Origin: DATMAM01 sp035559995
GTDB lineage: Bacteria > Desulfobacterota > Binatia > UBA9968
Assembly (NCBI GenBank): GCA_035559995.1
Contig: DATMAM010000039.1
Location: forward strand, 124,001-188,000
Length of the DNA stretch: 64,000 bases
Direction of reading: 5' to 3'
The notes under the pieces were generated by a model. It had not been told where the DNA came from and did not search any database. It worked only from the letters and a program-made list of their open reading frames with translations. Made by a program: the position numbers and the translations under genes. Shown piece by piece: positions 1 to 8,327 of this stretch. Position 1 is the first letter of the stretch, and the number at the start of each line of letters is the position of its first letter.

Positions 1-345
1 GTGCTCGCCAACACCATGATCATGTCGGCGCGCGAGCGCACGCACGAATACGCGGTGCTCAAGGCGCTGGGCTTTTCGGGCGGCCATATTTTTGCGCTGG
101 TTGCCGGCGAGTCGCTGCTGCTGTCGCTCCTCGGCAGCGCGCTGGGAATCGCGGCGACCTTCCCGGCCGTCGAAGGGTTTCAGGAGGCGATGCCCAAAGG
201 CTGGTTTCCGATCTTTTACGTCGAGCCCGAGACGGTCGTTTTCGGCTGCCTGGCGGCGCTGCTCGTCGGCTTCGGCGCGTCGCTGATTCCCGCGCGGCGC
301 GCGATCGCCGCGCGCATCGTCGAGGGGCTGCGGTTTGTAGGCTAG
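1..345 (+). CDS. FtsX-like ABC transporter permease, C-terminal part (cut by window start)
   Basis: This is the last 114 residues of an FtsX/MacB-type permease, the membrane subunit of an ABC exporter or lipoprotein-release type system. The motif EYAVLKALGFS, followed by two hydrophobic segments and a basic end with PARRAIAARIVEGLR, is the usual C-terminal arrangement of FtsX-domain permeases. The reading frame is open to the first base, so the gene surely begins upstream; the GTG at base 1 is only the window edge. A second permease follows after 7 bases, so the two probably form a heteromeric permease pair with an ATPase upstream of the window. Substrate is unknown. Confidence 0.85.
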   Translation: MLANTMIMSARERTHEYAVLKALGFSGGHIFALVAGESLLLSLLGSALGIAATFPAVEGFQEAMPKGWFPIFYVEPETVVFGCLAALLVGFGASLIPARRAIAARIVEGLRFVG

Positions 346-352
346 GCCGGCG

Positions 353-1519
353 ATGGTCGTACCGATTCGCTACATTTTGCGCAGCTTCGTCTCGCGGCGG
401 CTCACGATGGCCATGACGATCCTGGGCATCGCGCTCGTCGTGTTTGTCTTCAGCGCCGTCTTGATGATGGCGCACGGGCTCGGCCAGACCCTGCGCGCCA
501 CCGGCTCCGACGAGAACGTCCTTGTGTTGCGCAAGGCCGCCAACAGCGAGACCTTGAGCGTGCTGGACCGGGAGACCGCGGCGCTCATCACCGGCCTGCC
601 GCAGATCGGCCGCGCGTCGAGCGGCGCGCCGCTCAGCACGCGCGAAGCCGTGGTCATCATCAATATGGAGAAGCTCGGCGGCGGCATGAGCAACGTGACC
701 GTGCGCGGGGTCGAGCCGGCGGCCTTTGAGTTGCGCCCGCAGGTGCGGCTGGCGGCGGGAAGGCTGTTCCGTTGGGGCGCGCGCGAAATCGTGGTAGGAA
801 AATCGATCGCGGAGCGCTTCGCGGGCGCGCAGTTGGGCGAGCGGATCAAATTCGGCGGCGACTTCTGGACGGTGGTCGGCGTCTTCGATTCCGCGGGGAG
901 CGGTTTTGACTCGGAGATCTGGGGCGACTCGACGCAGGTGATGGACGCGTTCAAGAGGTCTTCCTACTCGACGCTGACCTTGAGGCTTGGCAATCCCGCC
1001 GAGTTTGCGGAGTTCGCCGCGCTTTTCGCGCGCGACAACCGCCTCCTCCACTTCGAAGCCAAACGCGAGCGGCAGTTCTACGAAGAGCAATCGGAGATGA
1101 TGGCGACCTTTATACGCATCCTTGGGCTCGTGATCACCGCCATCTTCAGCATCGGATCGGTGATCGGCGCGATGATCACGATGTACGGGGCGGTCGCCAA
1201 CCGCACCGTCGAGATCGGCACGCTTCGCGCCCTGGGTTTTGGCCGCCGAAGCATTCTTTTGGCTTTTCTGGCGGAGTCCTTTTTGATTTCCGTCGCGGGC
1301 GGGACGCTGGGGCTGGCGCTGGCGTCGTTGCTGCAGTTGGTTACGATCTCGACGCTGAACTTCGCGTCGTTCTCCGAGCTCGCTTTTTCGTTCACGCTGT
1401 CGCCGTCGATTGCCGCCGCCGCGCTGGCGTTCGCGCTCGCCATGGGAGTCGTCGGCGGCTTTCTTCCCGCGGTGCGGGCGGCGCGGCTGGACATCGTTCG
1501 CGCCCTGAGAGCGGCGTAA
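353..1519 (+). CDS. FtsX-like ABC transporter permease
   Basis: Predicted inner-membrane permease of the MacB/LolC/FtsX superfamily, 388 residues, the usual size. It has one N-terminal membrane segment (about residues 19-41), a long soluble periplasmic region (about 45-250) and three C-terminal hydrophobic segments (about 255-285, 300-330, 345-380). The C-terminal module carries VEIGTLRALGFGRRSI, equivalent to the TLRALG motif of FtsX domains, and ends with a PAVRAARLDIVRALRA tail. It lies directly behind another FtsX-type permease, consistent with a two-permease exporter. No ATPase gene is visible here, so it must be upstream. The transported molecule cannot be deduced. Confidence 0.88.
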   Translation: MVVPIRYILRSFVSRRLTMAMTILGIALVVFVFSAVLMMAHGLGQTLRATGSDENVLVLRKAANSETLSVLDRETAALITGLPQIGRASSGAPLSTREAVVIINMEKLGGGMSNVTVRGVEPAAFELRPQVRLAAGRLFRWGAREIVVGKSIAERFAGAQLGERIKFGGDFWTVVGVFDSAGSGFDSEIWGDSTQVMDAFKRSSYSTLTLRLGNPAEFAEFAALFARDNRLLHFEAKRERQFYEEQSEMMATFIRILGLVITAIFSIGSVIGAMITMYGAVANRTVEIGTLRALGFGRRSILLAFLAESFLISVAGGTLGLALASLLQLVTISTLNFASFSELAFSFTLSPSIAAAALAFALAMGVVGGFLPAVRAARLDIVRALRAA

Positions 1520-1530
1520 AAAGGGACGGA

Positions 1531-1992
1531 ATGATTCAGGGAACCGTCGAGGCGATCTTTGTGGCGCGATACGGGGGAACAAAAATGGCGCGCGTGAGCG
1601 AGGTCGAGGCGCTGGCGGGCTTCGGTCTCAAGGGCGACCGCTACTCGGTCGGCGCGGGCTACTGGAGCGGAATCGATGAATGCCAGGTGACCTTGATCGC
1701 GGGCGAGGACCTGGACGAGATCTCTGCCACGACCGGGATCCGCGTTCAGGACGGCGAGCACCGGCGCAATCTGGTCACGCGGGGCGTGCGGCTTGCGGAC
1801 CTCGCCGGGAAAAAATTCAAGGTCGGGCGCGCGGTCCTCGAGTACGACCGGCCGCGGCCGCCGTGCACGTATATCGAGTCGTTGACGGAGCCGGGGATGG
1901 CGCGCGCGCTGGCGCGGCGCGCCGGCATCTGCGCGCGCGTGCTCGAATCGGGGCCGATCCGCGTCGGCGACAGGATCGAAATTGGCGGATGA
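1531..1992 (+). CDS. MOSC domain-containing protein
   Basis: A 153-residue protein consisting almost entirely of a MOSC domain, the beta-barrel fold found at the C-terminus of molybdenum-cofactor sulfurases and in YiiM-type proteins. Visible features are GLKGDRYS near residue 33, EHRRNLVTRG near 74 and the conserved cysteine in RPRPPCTYIE near 113, which in the family binds or carries sulfur. Family members handle sulfur transfer or molybdenum-cofactor-dependent reduction. The gene starts 11 bases after the permease stop and may be co-transcribed, but it has no obvious functional link to it. CoxS/CoxM-type molybdenum hydroxylase subunits are encoded far away in this window. Confidence 0.85.
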   Translation: MIQGTVEAIFVARYGGTKMARVSEVEALAGFGLKGDRYSVGAGYWSGIDECQVTLIAGEDLDEISATTGIRVQDGEHRRNLVTRGVRLADLAGKKFKVGRAVLEYDRPRPPCTYIESLTEPGMARALARRAGICARVLESGPIRVGDRIEIGG

Positions 1993-2074
1993 CGAGCGCC
2001 GATCTTTTCCCGGAGGACCGATCGCGCACCCGGCCGGCGCGCACGAGCTGACGAACAGAGGGCGGTAAAAGGGC

Positions 2075-2560
2075 ATGACAGGCGCGAGTTTGACGGCGGT
2101 TGGCCTGGTCGCTTTGTTTTTGGCTCAGGCCTGCCTCATGCTTGTCGACGAATGGCTCTTTCACCGGCGCCGCGGCCTCGAGCCCTGGGAGCGCTGGGGA
2201 CATCCGCTCGATTCGATCGTCTATGCGGCGGCGCTGCTCGTGCCGGCGCTGGCGCCGCCGCGCGCGCCGTGGGGGCCGCTCTATGCGGCTCTTGCGGTCG
2301 CGTCTTGCCTGTTGATCACCAAGGACGAATGGGTGCACGCGAGAAGCTGCGCCGCGGGCGAGCATTGGGTTCACGCCGTGCTCTTTTTGATCCATCCCGC
2401 CGTGTTGATCTTCAGCGGCTTTTTGTGGGCGAGCGGAGAGGGCGCTTCCTTGCGCTTGAGCCTCCCCGTTGCCGTTGCCGCTTTTGCCGCTTATCAGATC
2501 GTCGCCGGAGGGGGCAGGGGCGCCCGCGCGCGGGACGGAGTCGGCGCTTCCCATGCGTGA
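2075..2560 (+). CDS. Small integral membrane protein of unknown function
   Basis: A 161-residue protein with about four hydrophobic segments (roughly residues 5-25, 48-62, 70-86 and 100-120, with another near 130-147). Two polar motifs recur next to the membrane segments: DEWLFHRRRG and KDEWVHARSC, the latter followed by EHWVHAVLFLIHP. The repeated DEW-x-H pattern suggests conserved charged residues near the membrane surface, but I do not recognise an enzymatic family. Its stop overlaps the start of the following UbiG-like methyltransferase by 8 bases, which implies translational coupling and perhaps a shared pathway in membrane lipid or quinone chemistry. Confidence 0.7.
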   Translation: MTGASLTAVGLVALFLAQACLMLVDEWLFHRRRGLEPWERWGHPLDSIVYAAALLVPALAPPRAPWGPLYAALAVASCLLITKDEWVHARSCAAGEHWVHAVLFLIHPAVLIFSGFLWASGEGASLRLSLPVAVAAFAAYQIVAGGGRGARARDGVGASHA

Positions 2561-3299
2561 TTCGGCCCGGATCAACAATCGATTCTACGAGGACCTCGGC
2601 GAGCGCTGGTACGAGGACGATACGCACCCGATCGCGTTGCTGCGCGCCGAGACCAAAGCGCGCCTGGAATACGTCATAAGATTGCTGCGCGCCAAGGCGC
2701 CGGACAGAGCCCGGGTGCTGGACCTTGGCTGCGGCGCGGGGTTTCTCGCGATCCCTCTGGCGCGCGCAGGCTATGAGGTAAAAGGGGTCGATCTTTCCGA
2801 AGGCGCGCTTGCGGTCGCCCGCCGCCGCGCTTCTCCCGAAATGGCGGTCTCGTTCGTCAAGGACGACGTGACCAATCTAAGGGAAGAGGCGGCCTGTTAT
2901 GACGCAGCTTTGATGATGGACTTGCTCGAGCATCTCGAGGAGCCCGAGCGCGCGCTCGCTGCGGCAAGCCGCGCGCTCAAGCGGGGCGGGCTACTCGTCT
3001 TTCACACCTTCAACCGGACGCTGCTCGCGTATATTCTTGCGGTAAAAGGGATCGGGATTCTCTGCCGCGGCGCGCCGGAGAACATCCATCTCTACCGCCT
3101 TTTCATCAAGCCGAAGGAGCTCAGGCGGATGTGCGGGCGCGCGGGGTTGGCCGTGGAGGAGTTGATCGGGATTCGCCCCCGGCTTCTCAGCGTTCCCTTC
3201 TGGTCGACGCTCGTGAGCCGGCGCGTGCACCCGCAATTCAGTTTCACGTTCACGAGCTCGCTTCGGGCCGGATACCTGGGCTATGCGACGAGACGGTAG
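2553..3299 (+). CDS. UbiG-like class I SAM-dependent methyltransferase
   Basis: Predicted S-adenosylmethionine-dependent O-methyltransferase resembling UbiG (3-demethylubiquinone 3-O-methyltransferase). The SAM-binding motif I is VLDLGCGAGF (about residues 48-57), followed by KGVDLSEGAL and the post-motif LEHLEEPERAL. The C-terminal part includes a hydrophobic stretch (LLAYILAVKGIG) and HLYRLFIKPKELRRM, as in UbiG homologues. I chose the ATG at 2553 because the in-frame residues before it are low-quality and because it overlaps the preceding stop in a coupled arrangement. At 248 residues it has normal length. The true acceptor (quinone, lipid or other) is not shown by the sequence. Confidence 0.8.
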   Translation: MRDSARINNRFYEDLGERWYEDDTHPIALLRAETKARLEYVIRLLRAKAPDRARVLDLGCGAGFLAIPLARAGYEVKGVDLSEGALAVARRRASPEMAVSFVKDDVTNLREEAACYDAALMMDLLEHLEEPERALAAASRALKRGGLLVFHTFNRTLLAYILAVKGIGILCRGAPENIHLYRLFIKPKELRRMCGRAGLAVEELIGIRPRLLSVPFWSTLVSRRVHPQFSFTFTSSLRAGYLGYATRR

Positions 3300-3311
3300 C
3301 CGCAAAAAGGC

Positions 3312-4157
3312 ATGGTCGTTGGCAGTCCTCCTCTAGCGAGCGTCGCGGCCGTCGCCGAACATTACGACCAGCTCGACCCGTTTTACCGCAGGGTCTGGGG
3401 CGACCATTTGCATCACGGCCTCTGGCTTACCGGCAGGGAGAGCAAAGACGAGGCGGTCCTGGCGCTTTGCCGCCTCGTTCTCAGCAAGGCGGCGCTCGAG
3501 CCGAACGCCAGTGTCTGCGATGTGGGGTGCGGCTACGGCGCGCTCGCCCGAATCATGGCGCGCGAGTGCGGCGCCCGCGTCACCGGGTTTACCGTCTCCG
3601 AGGCGCAGTGGAGATACGCGCGCGATCGGAGCGGCGGCGATCCGAGACAGACGTTTGTCCTCGCGGACTGGCTGGAAAATGGGCTGCCCGACGGATCCTT
3701 CGATTGCGTGGTGGCGGTGGAAAGCTCGGAGCATTTCGCGGACAAGGGAAAGTTCTGCGCCGAGGCCTATCGCGTGCTGCGGCCCGGGGGCCGGTTCGTG
3801 GTCACGGCTTGGCTCAGCCGCCAAAATCCGGGAACAATGGAAAGCCGCTGCCTGCTGCGGCCGATTTGCACGGAGGGGCGGTTGCCGAGCTTGCTCTCGG
3901 CGAGCGAGTACCTGGACTTGTTCTGCCGCGCGGGTTTTCACGCGCCGCAGTTCGAGGACCTAAGCGCCGGTGTAAGAAAAACGTGGGGCGTGTCCCTGCG
4001 GGGGCTTGCCGCCGCGATACTGACGGATCCGGCGCTACTGGCTCGCCTGTTTGAGCGCAACTTTCGGAACCGCGTTTTCGCCGTGACGATGGTCCGCCTC
4101 TGGCTTGCCTACCGCTTGGGAACCGTGCGCTACGGCATCTTTTGGCAGAAAAAATAA
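3312..4157 (+). CDS. SAM-dependent methyltransferase (tocopherol/cyclopropane-lipid type)
   Basis: A 281-residue class I methyltransferase. The N-terminal motif EHYDQLDPFYRRVWGDHLHHGLW is typical of the gamma-tocopherol and coclaurine methyltransferase group and cyclopropane-synthase-like enzymes. Motif I is VCDVGCGYGALAR (about 68-80), then VTGFTVSEAQ, and the catalytic region SFDCVVAVESSEHF. Genes of this type often sit beside isoprenoid or lipid-modifying genes; here it follows the UbiG-like methyltransferase by 12 bases, so the membrane protein and the two methyltransferases probably form one operon acting on a lipid-soluble substrate. That is inference from gene order. The 3' end is followed by 230 bases of regulatory DNA for the next gene. 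Confidence 0.8.
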   Translation: MVVGSPPLASVAAVAEHYDQLDPFYRRVWGDHLHHGLWLTGRESKDEAVLALCRLVLSKAALEPNASVCDVGCGYGALARIMARECGARVTGFTVSEAQWRYARDRSGGDPRQTFVLADWLENGLPDGSFDCVVAVESSEHFADKGKFCAEAYRVLRPGGRFVVTAWLSRQNPGTMESRCLLRPICTEGRLPSLLSASEYLDLFCRAGFHAPQFEDLSAGVRKTWGVSLRGLAAAILTDPALLARLFERNFRNRVFAVTMVRLWLAYRLGTVRYGIFWQKK

Positions 4158-4178
4158 GCTCGCGGAATGCACAGCGAT

Positions 4179-4203
4179 TGAGCAGATGCTCACGGCATGA
4201 GCA
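4179..4203. promoter_or_regulatory. Overlapping palindromes, probable enhancer (UAS) for a sigma-54 activator
   Basis: Two overlapping inverted repeats are visible: TGAGCA-GA-TGCTCA (4179-4192) and TGCTCA-CGGCA-TGAGCA (4187-4203). They lie about 75-100 bases upstream of the -24 element of the sigma-54 promoter, the usual distance for an enhancer-binding protein. They could instead be a repressor operator. They are not followed by a T run, so a terminator is unlikely. Confidence 0.5.
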
Positions 4204-4278
4204 GGCCCGCCCGGTTTTAATCCTCCGTTGAAGTCGCTTTCTTTTTGGTTTAAGGAATTTGACCGCCCGCTTTACCCG

Positions 4279-4293
4279 TGGCACAGCGTTTGC
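4279..4293 (+). promoter_or_regulatory. Sigma-54 (-24/-12) promoter of the porin gene
   Basis: TGGCAC-N5-TTGC matches the sigma-54 consensus exactly, with GG (4280-4281) and GC (4292-4293) separated by ten bases. Transcription would start near 4305, giving a leader of about 84 bases before the porin ATG. Expression should therefore need an AAA+ activator, probably bound at the palindromes upstream. Confidence 0.75.
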
Positions 4294-4388
4294 GCCCAAC
4301 CGCGTAGCATTTTTATCTCGCTGGCCGTGGTTCGGCGGGAGGCCTTTAAAAGCAGCATGGCAATCTAACAAAGACAAGGAGGCAAAGG

Positions 4389-5579
4389 ATGCGAAAAAGG
4401 CTTTCGGAGTTTCTGGCGGTGATTTTCTTTTCGTGTTTTGCGGCTCTCGGCCCCGCAGGCGCGGCCGAGGAGAGCAAGGGGCTGCCGCCCGGCTGGCTCA
4501 GCTTGGACGGGAGCGTCGGCGTGGTCGATAACGCGATCCAGAGCGGCAAAGCATCTTTGGAAAGCGCGCTGGGGATCAAGATCGGCGGCTACCTCGATAC
4601 GAGCTACACCTGGAGCTCCAATCATCCCAAATCCCCGCGCAACATCAGTTACCGCTATTTCGACAAGGATCACAACAAGATTGTTTTCAACGACTTTCAC
4701 GTTGCGATCGAGAAGCCGGAGAAGGACTGGGGCGTCGGGTTCAAGATATCCGGCGATTTTGGCCGCACGGGCGAGCTCCTGCGCGAAGCGACCTTCTGGG
4801 GACCCGGCCTTCGTAAAGAGCCTTCGGCGGAACTCAGGGAGGCCTATCTGACGGCGACCATTCCGATCGGCGAAGGGATCGGAGTCAAAGGCGGGCTTTT
4901 CGTCACGACACTGGGGACCGAAATCCTTCTCAATCCCGGAGCGTACAACGACAATATCTCGCGATCGTTTCTTTTCAATTTCGCCATACCGCTCAGGCAT
5001 TTGGGTGTTTTGTTCAGCTACCCGTTATTGAAGACGCTGACCGTGACGGCAGGACCGGTAACGGGCTGGGACAACCCGCACGACACCAACAATCAGCCGT
5101 CGTTTTTGGGAGGCGTAACGTGGGCGCCGGTTGACTGGTTCACGTTGGCAAGCAATGTCGTTGCGGGCGCCGAGCAGCCGCGCAATAACCACAATGATCG
5201 CGTCGTGGTCAGCAACGTCGCGACGATCAAGCCGATGGATCCGCTCACCCTGTACCTCGAGTACACGTGGGGCAACGAGGGCGGCGCGGGTGGCCACTGG
5301 AACGGCTGGGCCGCGATCGCCTCGTACAACTGGACCGAGCGGTTCAATACCGCGCTCCGCGGCGAGATCATGCACGACAAGGGCGGCTCGCGCCTGGGGT
5401 TCAAAGATCAGGATCTGGGAGAAGTCACTTTGACCGCGGCGTACAAGTTCACGTCACAGCTGCTGGGCCGCTTCGAAGTGAGGCAGGACTGGGCGGGAGT
5501 CAAGTCGCTGAAAAAGGGGTGTTGCTCGCTCGACAAGAATCAGACAACGCTCGCCGTTCAGGCGATCTACGGCTTCTAG
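4389..5579 (+). CDS. Outer-membrane beta-barrel porin (BBP2/OmpL-like)
   Basis: A 396-residue outer-membrane protein. Residues 1-26 form a signal peptide (basic start, hydrophobic core, cleavage near AGAAEE). The mature part is rich in alternating aromatic and polar residues, with IGGYLDTSYTWS near residue 58, DWGVGFKISGDFGRTG near 115, then AGPVTGWDN and a C-terminal AIYGF ending in phenylalanine, as expected for BAM recognition. This matches the putative beta-barrel porin-2 family. AGGAGG sits 6 bases before the ATG. It is transcribed alone behind a sigma-54 promoter and ends at a strong terminator, so it is probably induced by a nutrient or stress signal. Substrate specificity is unknown. 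Confidence 0.8.
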   Translation: MRKRLSEFLAVIFFSCFAALGPAGAAEESKGLPPGWLSLDGSVGVVDNAIQSGKASLESALGIKIGGYLDTSYTWSSNHPKSPRNISYRYFDKDHNKIVFNDFHVAIEKPEKDWGVGFKISGDFGRTGELLREATFWGPGLRKEPSAELREAYLTATIPIGEGIGVKGGLFVTTLGTEILLNPGAYNDNISRSFLFNFAIPLRHLGVLFSYPLLKTLTVTAGPVTGWDNPHDTNNQPSFLGGVTWAPVDWFTLASNVVAGAEQPRNNHNDRVVVSNVATIKPMDPLTLYLEYTWGNEGGAGGHWNGWAAIASYNWTERFNTALRGEIMHDKGGSRLGFKDQDLGEVTLTAAYKFTSQLLGRFEVRQDWAGVKSLKKGCCSLDKNQTTLAVQAIYGF

Positions 5580-5630
5580 GGCTGCGCTCGCGCTTGATGG
5601 CGAGCCGTAGGTGAAGAGCGGACGGTGTCG

Positions 5631-5661
5631 AAGGGAGGGGAAGTCATTCCTCTCCCTTTTC
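5631..5661. terminator. Rho-independent terminator between convergent genes
   Basis: AAGGGAGGGGAA (5631-5642) pairs with TTCCTCTCCCTT (5647-5658) through a GTCA loop, with one G-T wobble, followed by Ts on the plus strand. It terminates the porin gene and may also serve the minus-strand ABC operon, which ends at 5679. Confidence 0.75.
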
Positions 5662-5678
5662 TGTCCCTCTAATCTTGC

Positions 5679-6446
5679 TTAGTTTGTGAGCCGCCGCCTA
5701 ACGCCGCGGCGCGCCCACGCCAGAAGCGCAAGCGAGGCGACGACGGTGTAAAAAATGTCCCAAGCCACCAGCCACGACCATGCGCCGCTAAACGCGGTGC
5801 GCGCGAGGCGGACGGGGTGCAAAAGAGGGAGCGCCTCGGCAACCCAGAGCCACGGGCCGGAGAGGCGCTCCTTGAGCGGGAAGAACACGTCGGAAAACAG
5901 AAACAGCGGCGTCAAAAAAAGCGTGAAGTAGAAGCTGAAGAGATCGATGTTGGGTATGCGCAGCGAGAAGGCGATGCCGATCGCCGCGAACAGCAGCCCG
6001 GTCAGCGGAATCACCGGCAGCGCCCACAGCGAAAAGGGCAGCGGCGCAAGCCCAAAGAGGGCAAGCACGACGAAAAAGCAGCCGCCGTAGATGGCCGCGC
6101 GCGTGATCGCCCAGAGGACCTCGCCGGCCAAAACGTCGTCCGGCTCGATCGGGGTCGTCAGCATGGCGTCGTAGGTCTTCTCGAACGTGAGCCGGACAAA
6201 AATGTTGTAAGTCACTTCGAAGCTCGCGCCGTTCATCGCCGCGACACAGACGAGACCGGGAGCGAGAAACTCGATGTAGGAGACGCCGCCCATCTGCGTG
6301 ACGTAGGCGCCGACGCCGAGCCCGATCGAGAAAAGATAGAAAACCGGCTCGAAGAAATTGGGGAGAATGTTCCATTTCCACGTGCGCCGGTACATGGCGG
6401 CGTCGCGCTTCCAGACCGCGAGCGCGTACGGCAGCGAGACGCTCAT
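5679..6446 (-). CDS. ABC-2 type exporter permease (NodJ-like)
   Basis: Inner-membrane permease of an ABC-2 exporter, 255 residues with six predicted membrane segments. The N-terminus YALAVWKRDAAMYRRTWKWN and the segment VTYNIFVRLTFEKTYDAMLTTPIEP, plus FLFSDVFFPLKERL, are characteristic of the NodJ group, which exports lipo-oligosaccharides or other polymers and drugs. Its start overlaps the end of the upstream ATPase gene by four bases (ATGA), so subunits are translationally coupled. Expected to form a dimer that pairs with the ATPase. A nodulation role is not implied; such pairs are widespread in non-symbiotic bacteria. Confidence 0.85.
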   Translation of the reverse strand: MSVSLPYALAVWKRDAAMYRRTWKWNILPNFFEPVFYLFSIGLGVGAYVTQMGGVSYIEFLAPGLVCVAAMNGASFEVTYNIFVRLTFEKTYDAMLTTPIEPDDVLAGEVLWAITRAAIYGGCFFVVLALFGLAPLPFSLWALPVIPLTGLLFAAIGIAFSLRIPNIDLFSFYFTLFLTPLFLFSDVFFPLKERLSGPWLWVAEALPLLHPVRLARTAFSGAWSWLVAWDIFYTVVASLALLAWARRGVRRRLTN

Positions 6447-7402
6447 GTGCCCGCCTCCAGGCTCGTTCCGGTGAGAGCCAGAAACACGTCCTCCAGGTTT
6501 GTCGGCCGAACGATGATCGGCCGCCGATCGCCCTCGTCGTAGCGGCGAATGTGATCGATCAGATCGGTGGCGTCGTTAAGGTAGAGCATCACCCGCTGTC
6601 CGACGCGCAGGCGGCGGGTCAGGCGACCGAAGCCGTTGAGGAGCGCGGCTTCCTCCTCCGGAGTGCAGTCAAGCTCCACCGCCTCGCGCGCGAGCCTGCT
6701 GGTGATCAGTTCGGCCGGCGCTCCCTGGCCGATGAGCCTTCCCACCGACATGATCGCGACCCGATCGCACAGCCGCTGCGCCTCGTCCATATAGTGGGTG
6801 GTCAAAAGAACGGTTGTTCCGCCGGCGCGCAGCTCGCGCACGCGCGACCACAGCGCCAGCCGCACCGCGGGATCGAGACCCGTCGTCGGCTCGTCCAGGA
6901 CCAGCAGCTCGGGGCGGTTCATGAGCGAAAGCGCGATCGCAAGCCTTCGCTGAAAGCCGCCGGAAAGCTGGCGCACGGGGATGCTCGCGTGCGATCCGAG
7001 CTCGAGAAATTCGATCAGCTCGTCGGCGCGGCGCGAAAGCTCGGGCTCGGCAATGAGATGATAGCGCCCGAAGACGCGAAGGTTCTCTCTGGCGGAGAGC
7101 GCTTCGATCAGGACGTTCTGCTGCAAGGTAACCCCGAGCCGCCGGCGCACGGCGCGCACGTTGCGCGCGATATCCATGCCGAAGACGCGGATCGTTCCGC
7201 TGCTTGGCCGGGTGACCCCGTAGATCATGCGCAGCGTGGTCGTCTTACCGGCGCCGTTGGGTCCGAGCAAACCGAAGCAGGTTTGCGCCGGCACGTCCAG
7301 GTCCAGGCGGTCCACGGCCGTGCGCTCGCCGAATCGCTTCGACACGCTTCGCGCTTCGATGACGATCTGTTCCATCGCCGACTCTGTCGCAGCTAAACTC
7401 AC
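6443..7402 (-). CDS. ABC exporter ATP-binding subunit (NodI/DrrA-like)
   Basis: ATPase partner of the downstream ABC-2 permease, 319 residues. Walker A is GPNGAGKTT (about residue 49-57), the Q-loop region follows, the ABC signature is RQLSGGFQRRL near 153, and Walker B with catalytic Glu is LLVLDEPTTGLDP near 174; the switch histidine is in TTHYMDEA. The C-terminal extension of about 90 residues ends in RRPIIVRPTNLEDVFLALTG, as in DrrA/NodI proteins. I chose the GTG at 7402 because GAGGA sits about 5 bases upstream; a second possible start is the ATG nine codons downstream. The operon probably exports a lipid, sugar polymer or drug. Confidence 0.9.
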   Translation of the reverse strand: MSLAATESAMEQIVIEARSVSKRFGERTAVDRLDLDVPAQTCFGLLGPNGAGKTTTLRMIYGVTRPSSGTIRVFGMDIARNVRAVRRRLGVTLQQNVLIEALSARENLRVFGRYHLIAEPELSRRADELIEFLELGSHASIPVRQLSGGFQRRLAIALSLMNRPELLVLDEPTTGLDPAVRLALWSRVRELRAGGTTVLLTTHYMDEAQRLCDRVAIMSVGRLIGQGAPAELITSRLAREAVELDCTPEEEAALLNGFGRLTRRLRVGQRVMLYLNDATDLIDHIRRYDEGDRRPIIVRPTNLEDVFLALTGTSLEAGT

Positions 7403-7550
7403 CGCTTCCTCGAAAGCGAAACTTGACTGTTATTGTGACTGGAAGCCGCGGCCGACTGCAAGTTACGGAGGGACTGCCCCTTGGAAGCTTTCCGGCGCGC
7501 TTGACTCGACGCGCGTGGACATTTTCTCCTCCTTGCGATAAGCGGTAGCC

Positions 7551-8315
7551 ATGGCGCCGGATCAGTTTATCGACGAGCTTTGGGCGTACGCCCGGGAAGC
7601 TCCGACGGCGGAGCACCCGTGGTTCAAGGGCATCTTGGAGCACCGCTGGACGCGCCGGCAGATCATTCTGGGGGAAGTGCAGCACTATCTCAGGGTGCGC
7701 ACGAACCCAATCTTTTTCGGCTACATGGCGGTCAACGCGGTAAGCGAGAAGCAGTACGGCTTGATGGACGTGCTGCTGGAAAACTTCCTCGAGGAGCTGG
7801 CCGGGCCGCGAACGCACGTCGATATCATGCTGCAATTTCTCGAAGAGGGCGGCATCTCGCGCGAGGAGGCGGACCGCGCCGAGCCCGCGCCCGGCACGAT
7901 GGCCGCGATCGAGATGATCATCGGCTGCTGCCAGCGGCGTTCGCCCCTCGAGGCCGTCGCGCTTCTGAGCTTCGTGGAAAGCCAGCTCGGCGGGCCGGAG
8001 GGACTGTCCGGCAAAGTCTACCGCGAGCTTACCGGATACTACGGGTTTTCGCCGCGCGCGGCGAAAACCTACCGGCTTCATGCCGAGCAGGACGCGGGCC
8101 ACGGCGCGCGGCAGATCGAGGTCATTCGGCGCTACGCGACCGACGAACAGACGCAAGAAAAAGTCAGGCGCGCCGTGAAGCTCGGGGTGACGGCGTTTAC
8201 GCTGGAATGGGACGGCCACGTGCAGGCGATGACGGGCCGCCGCGAGTTCTGGAGCGGGGTCGCCCCGCTCAATCTGCGCCAACCCCAGGTCCGCCTGCCC
8301 GAAGACCGCCGCTAG
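7551..8315 (+). CDS. PqqC/TenA-like (heme-oxygenase fold) protein, possible di-iron or cofactor-independent oxidase
   Basis: A 254-residue all-helical protein of the TenA/PqqC/CADD superfamily. Landmarks are the HPWFKGILEHRWTRRQIILGEVQHYLRVRTNPIFF-like start (residues 22-55), SFVESQLGG in the middle, and YRLHAEQDAGHGARQ near residue 178, where Glu and His residues correspond to metal or substrate ligands in the family. It lacks the full PqqC signature, and no other pqq gene is nearby, so I would not call it PqqC. A paralogue of the same superfamily lies at 47152-47937. It is transcribed opposite to the ABC exporter and ends tail-to-tail with a tiny minus-strand ORF. The reaction is unknown. 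Confidence 0.7.
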   Translation: MAPDQFIDELWAYAREAPTAEHPWFKGILEHRWTRRQIILGEVQHYLRVRTNPIFFGYMAVNAVSEKQYGLMDVLLENFLEELAGPRTHVDIMLQFLEEGGISREEADRAEPAPGTMAAIEMIIGCCQRRSPLEAVALLSFVESQLGGPEGLSGKVYRELTGYYGFSPRAAKTYRLHAEQDAGHGARQIEVIRRYATDEQTQEKVRRAVKLGVTAFTLEWDGHVQAMTGRREFWSGVAPLNLRQPQVRLPEDRR

Positions 8316-8327
8316 CCTCGCGCCGCC

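Noticed and set aside
4179..4203. Terminator for the upstream methyltransferase
   Set aside because: The palindromes lack a T run and are better placed as activator sites for the sigma-54 promoter downstream.
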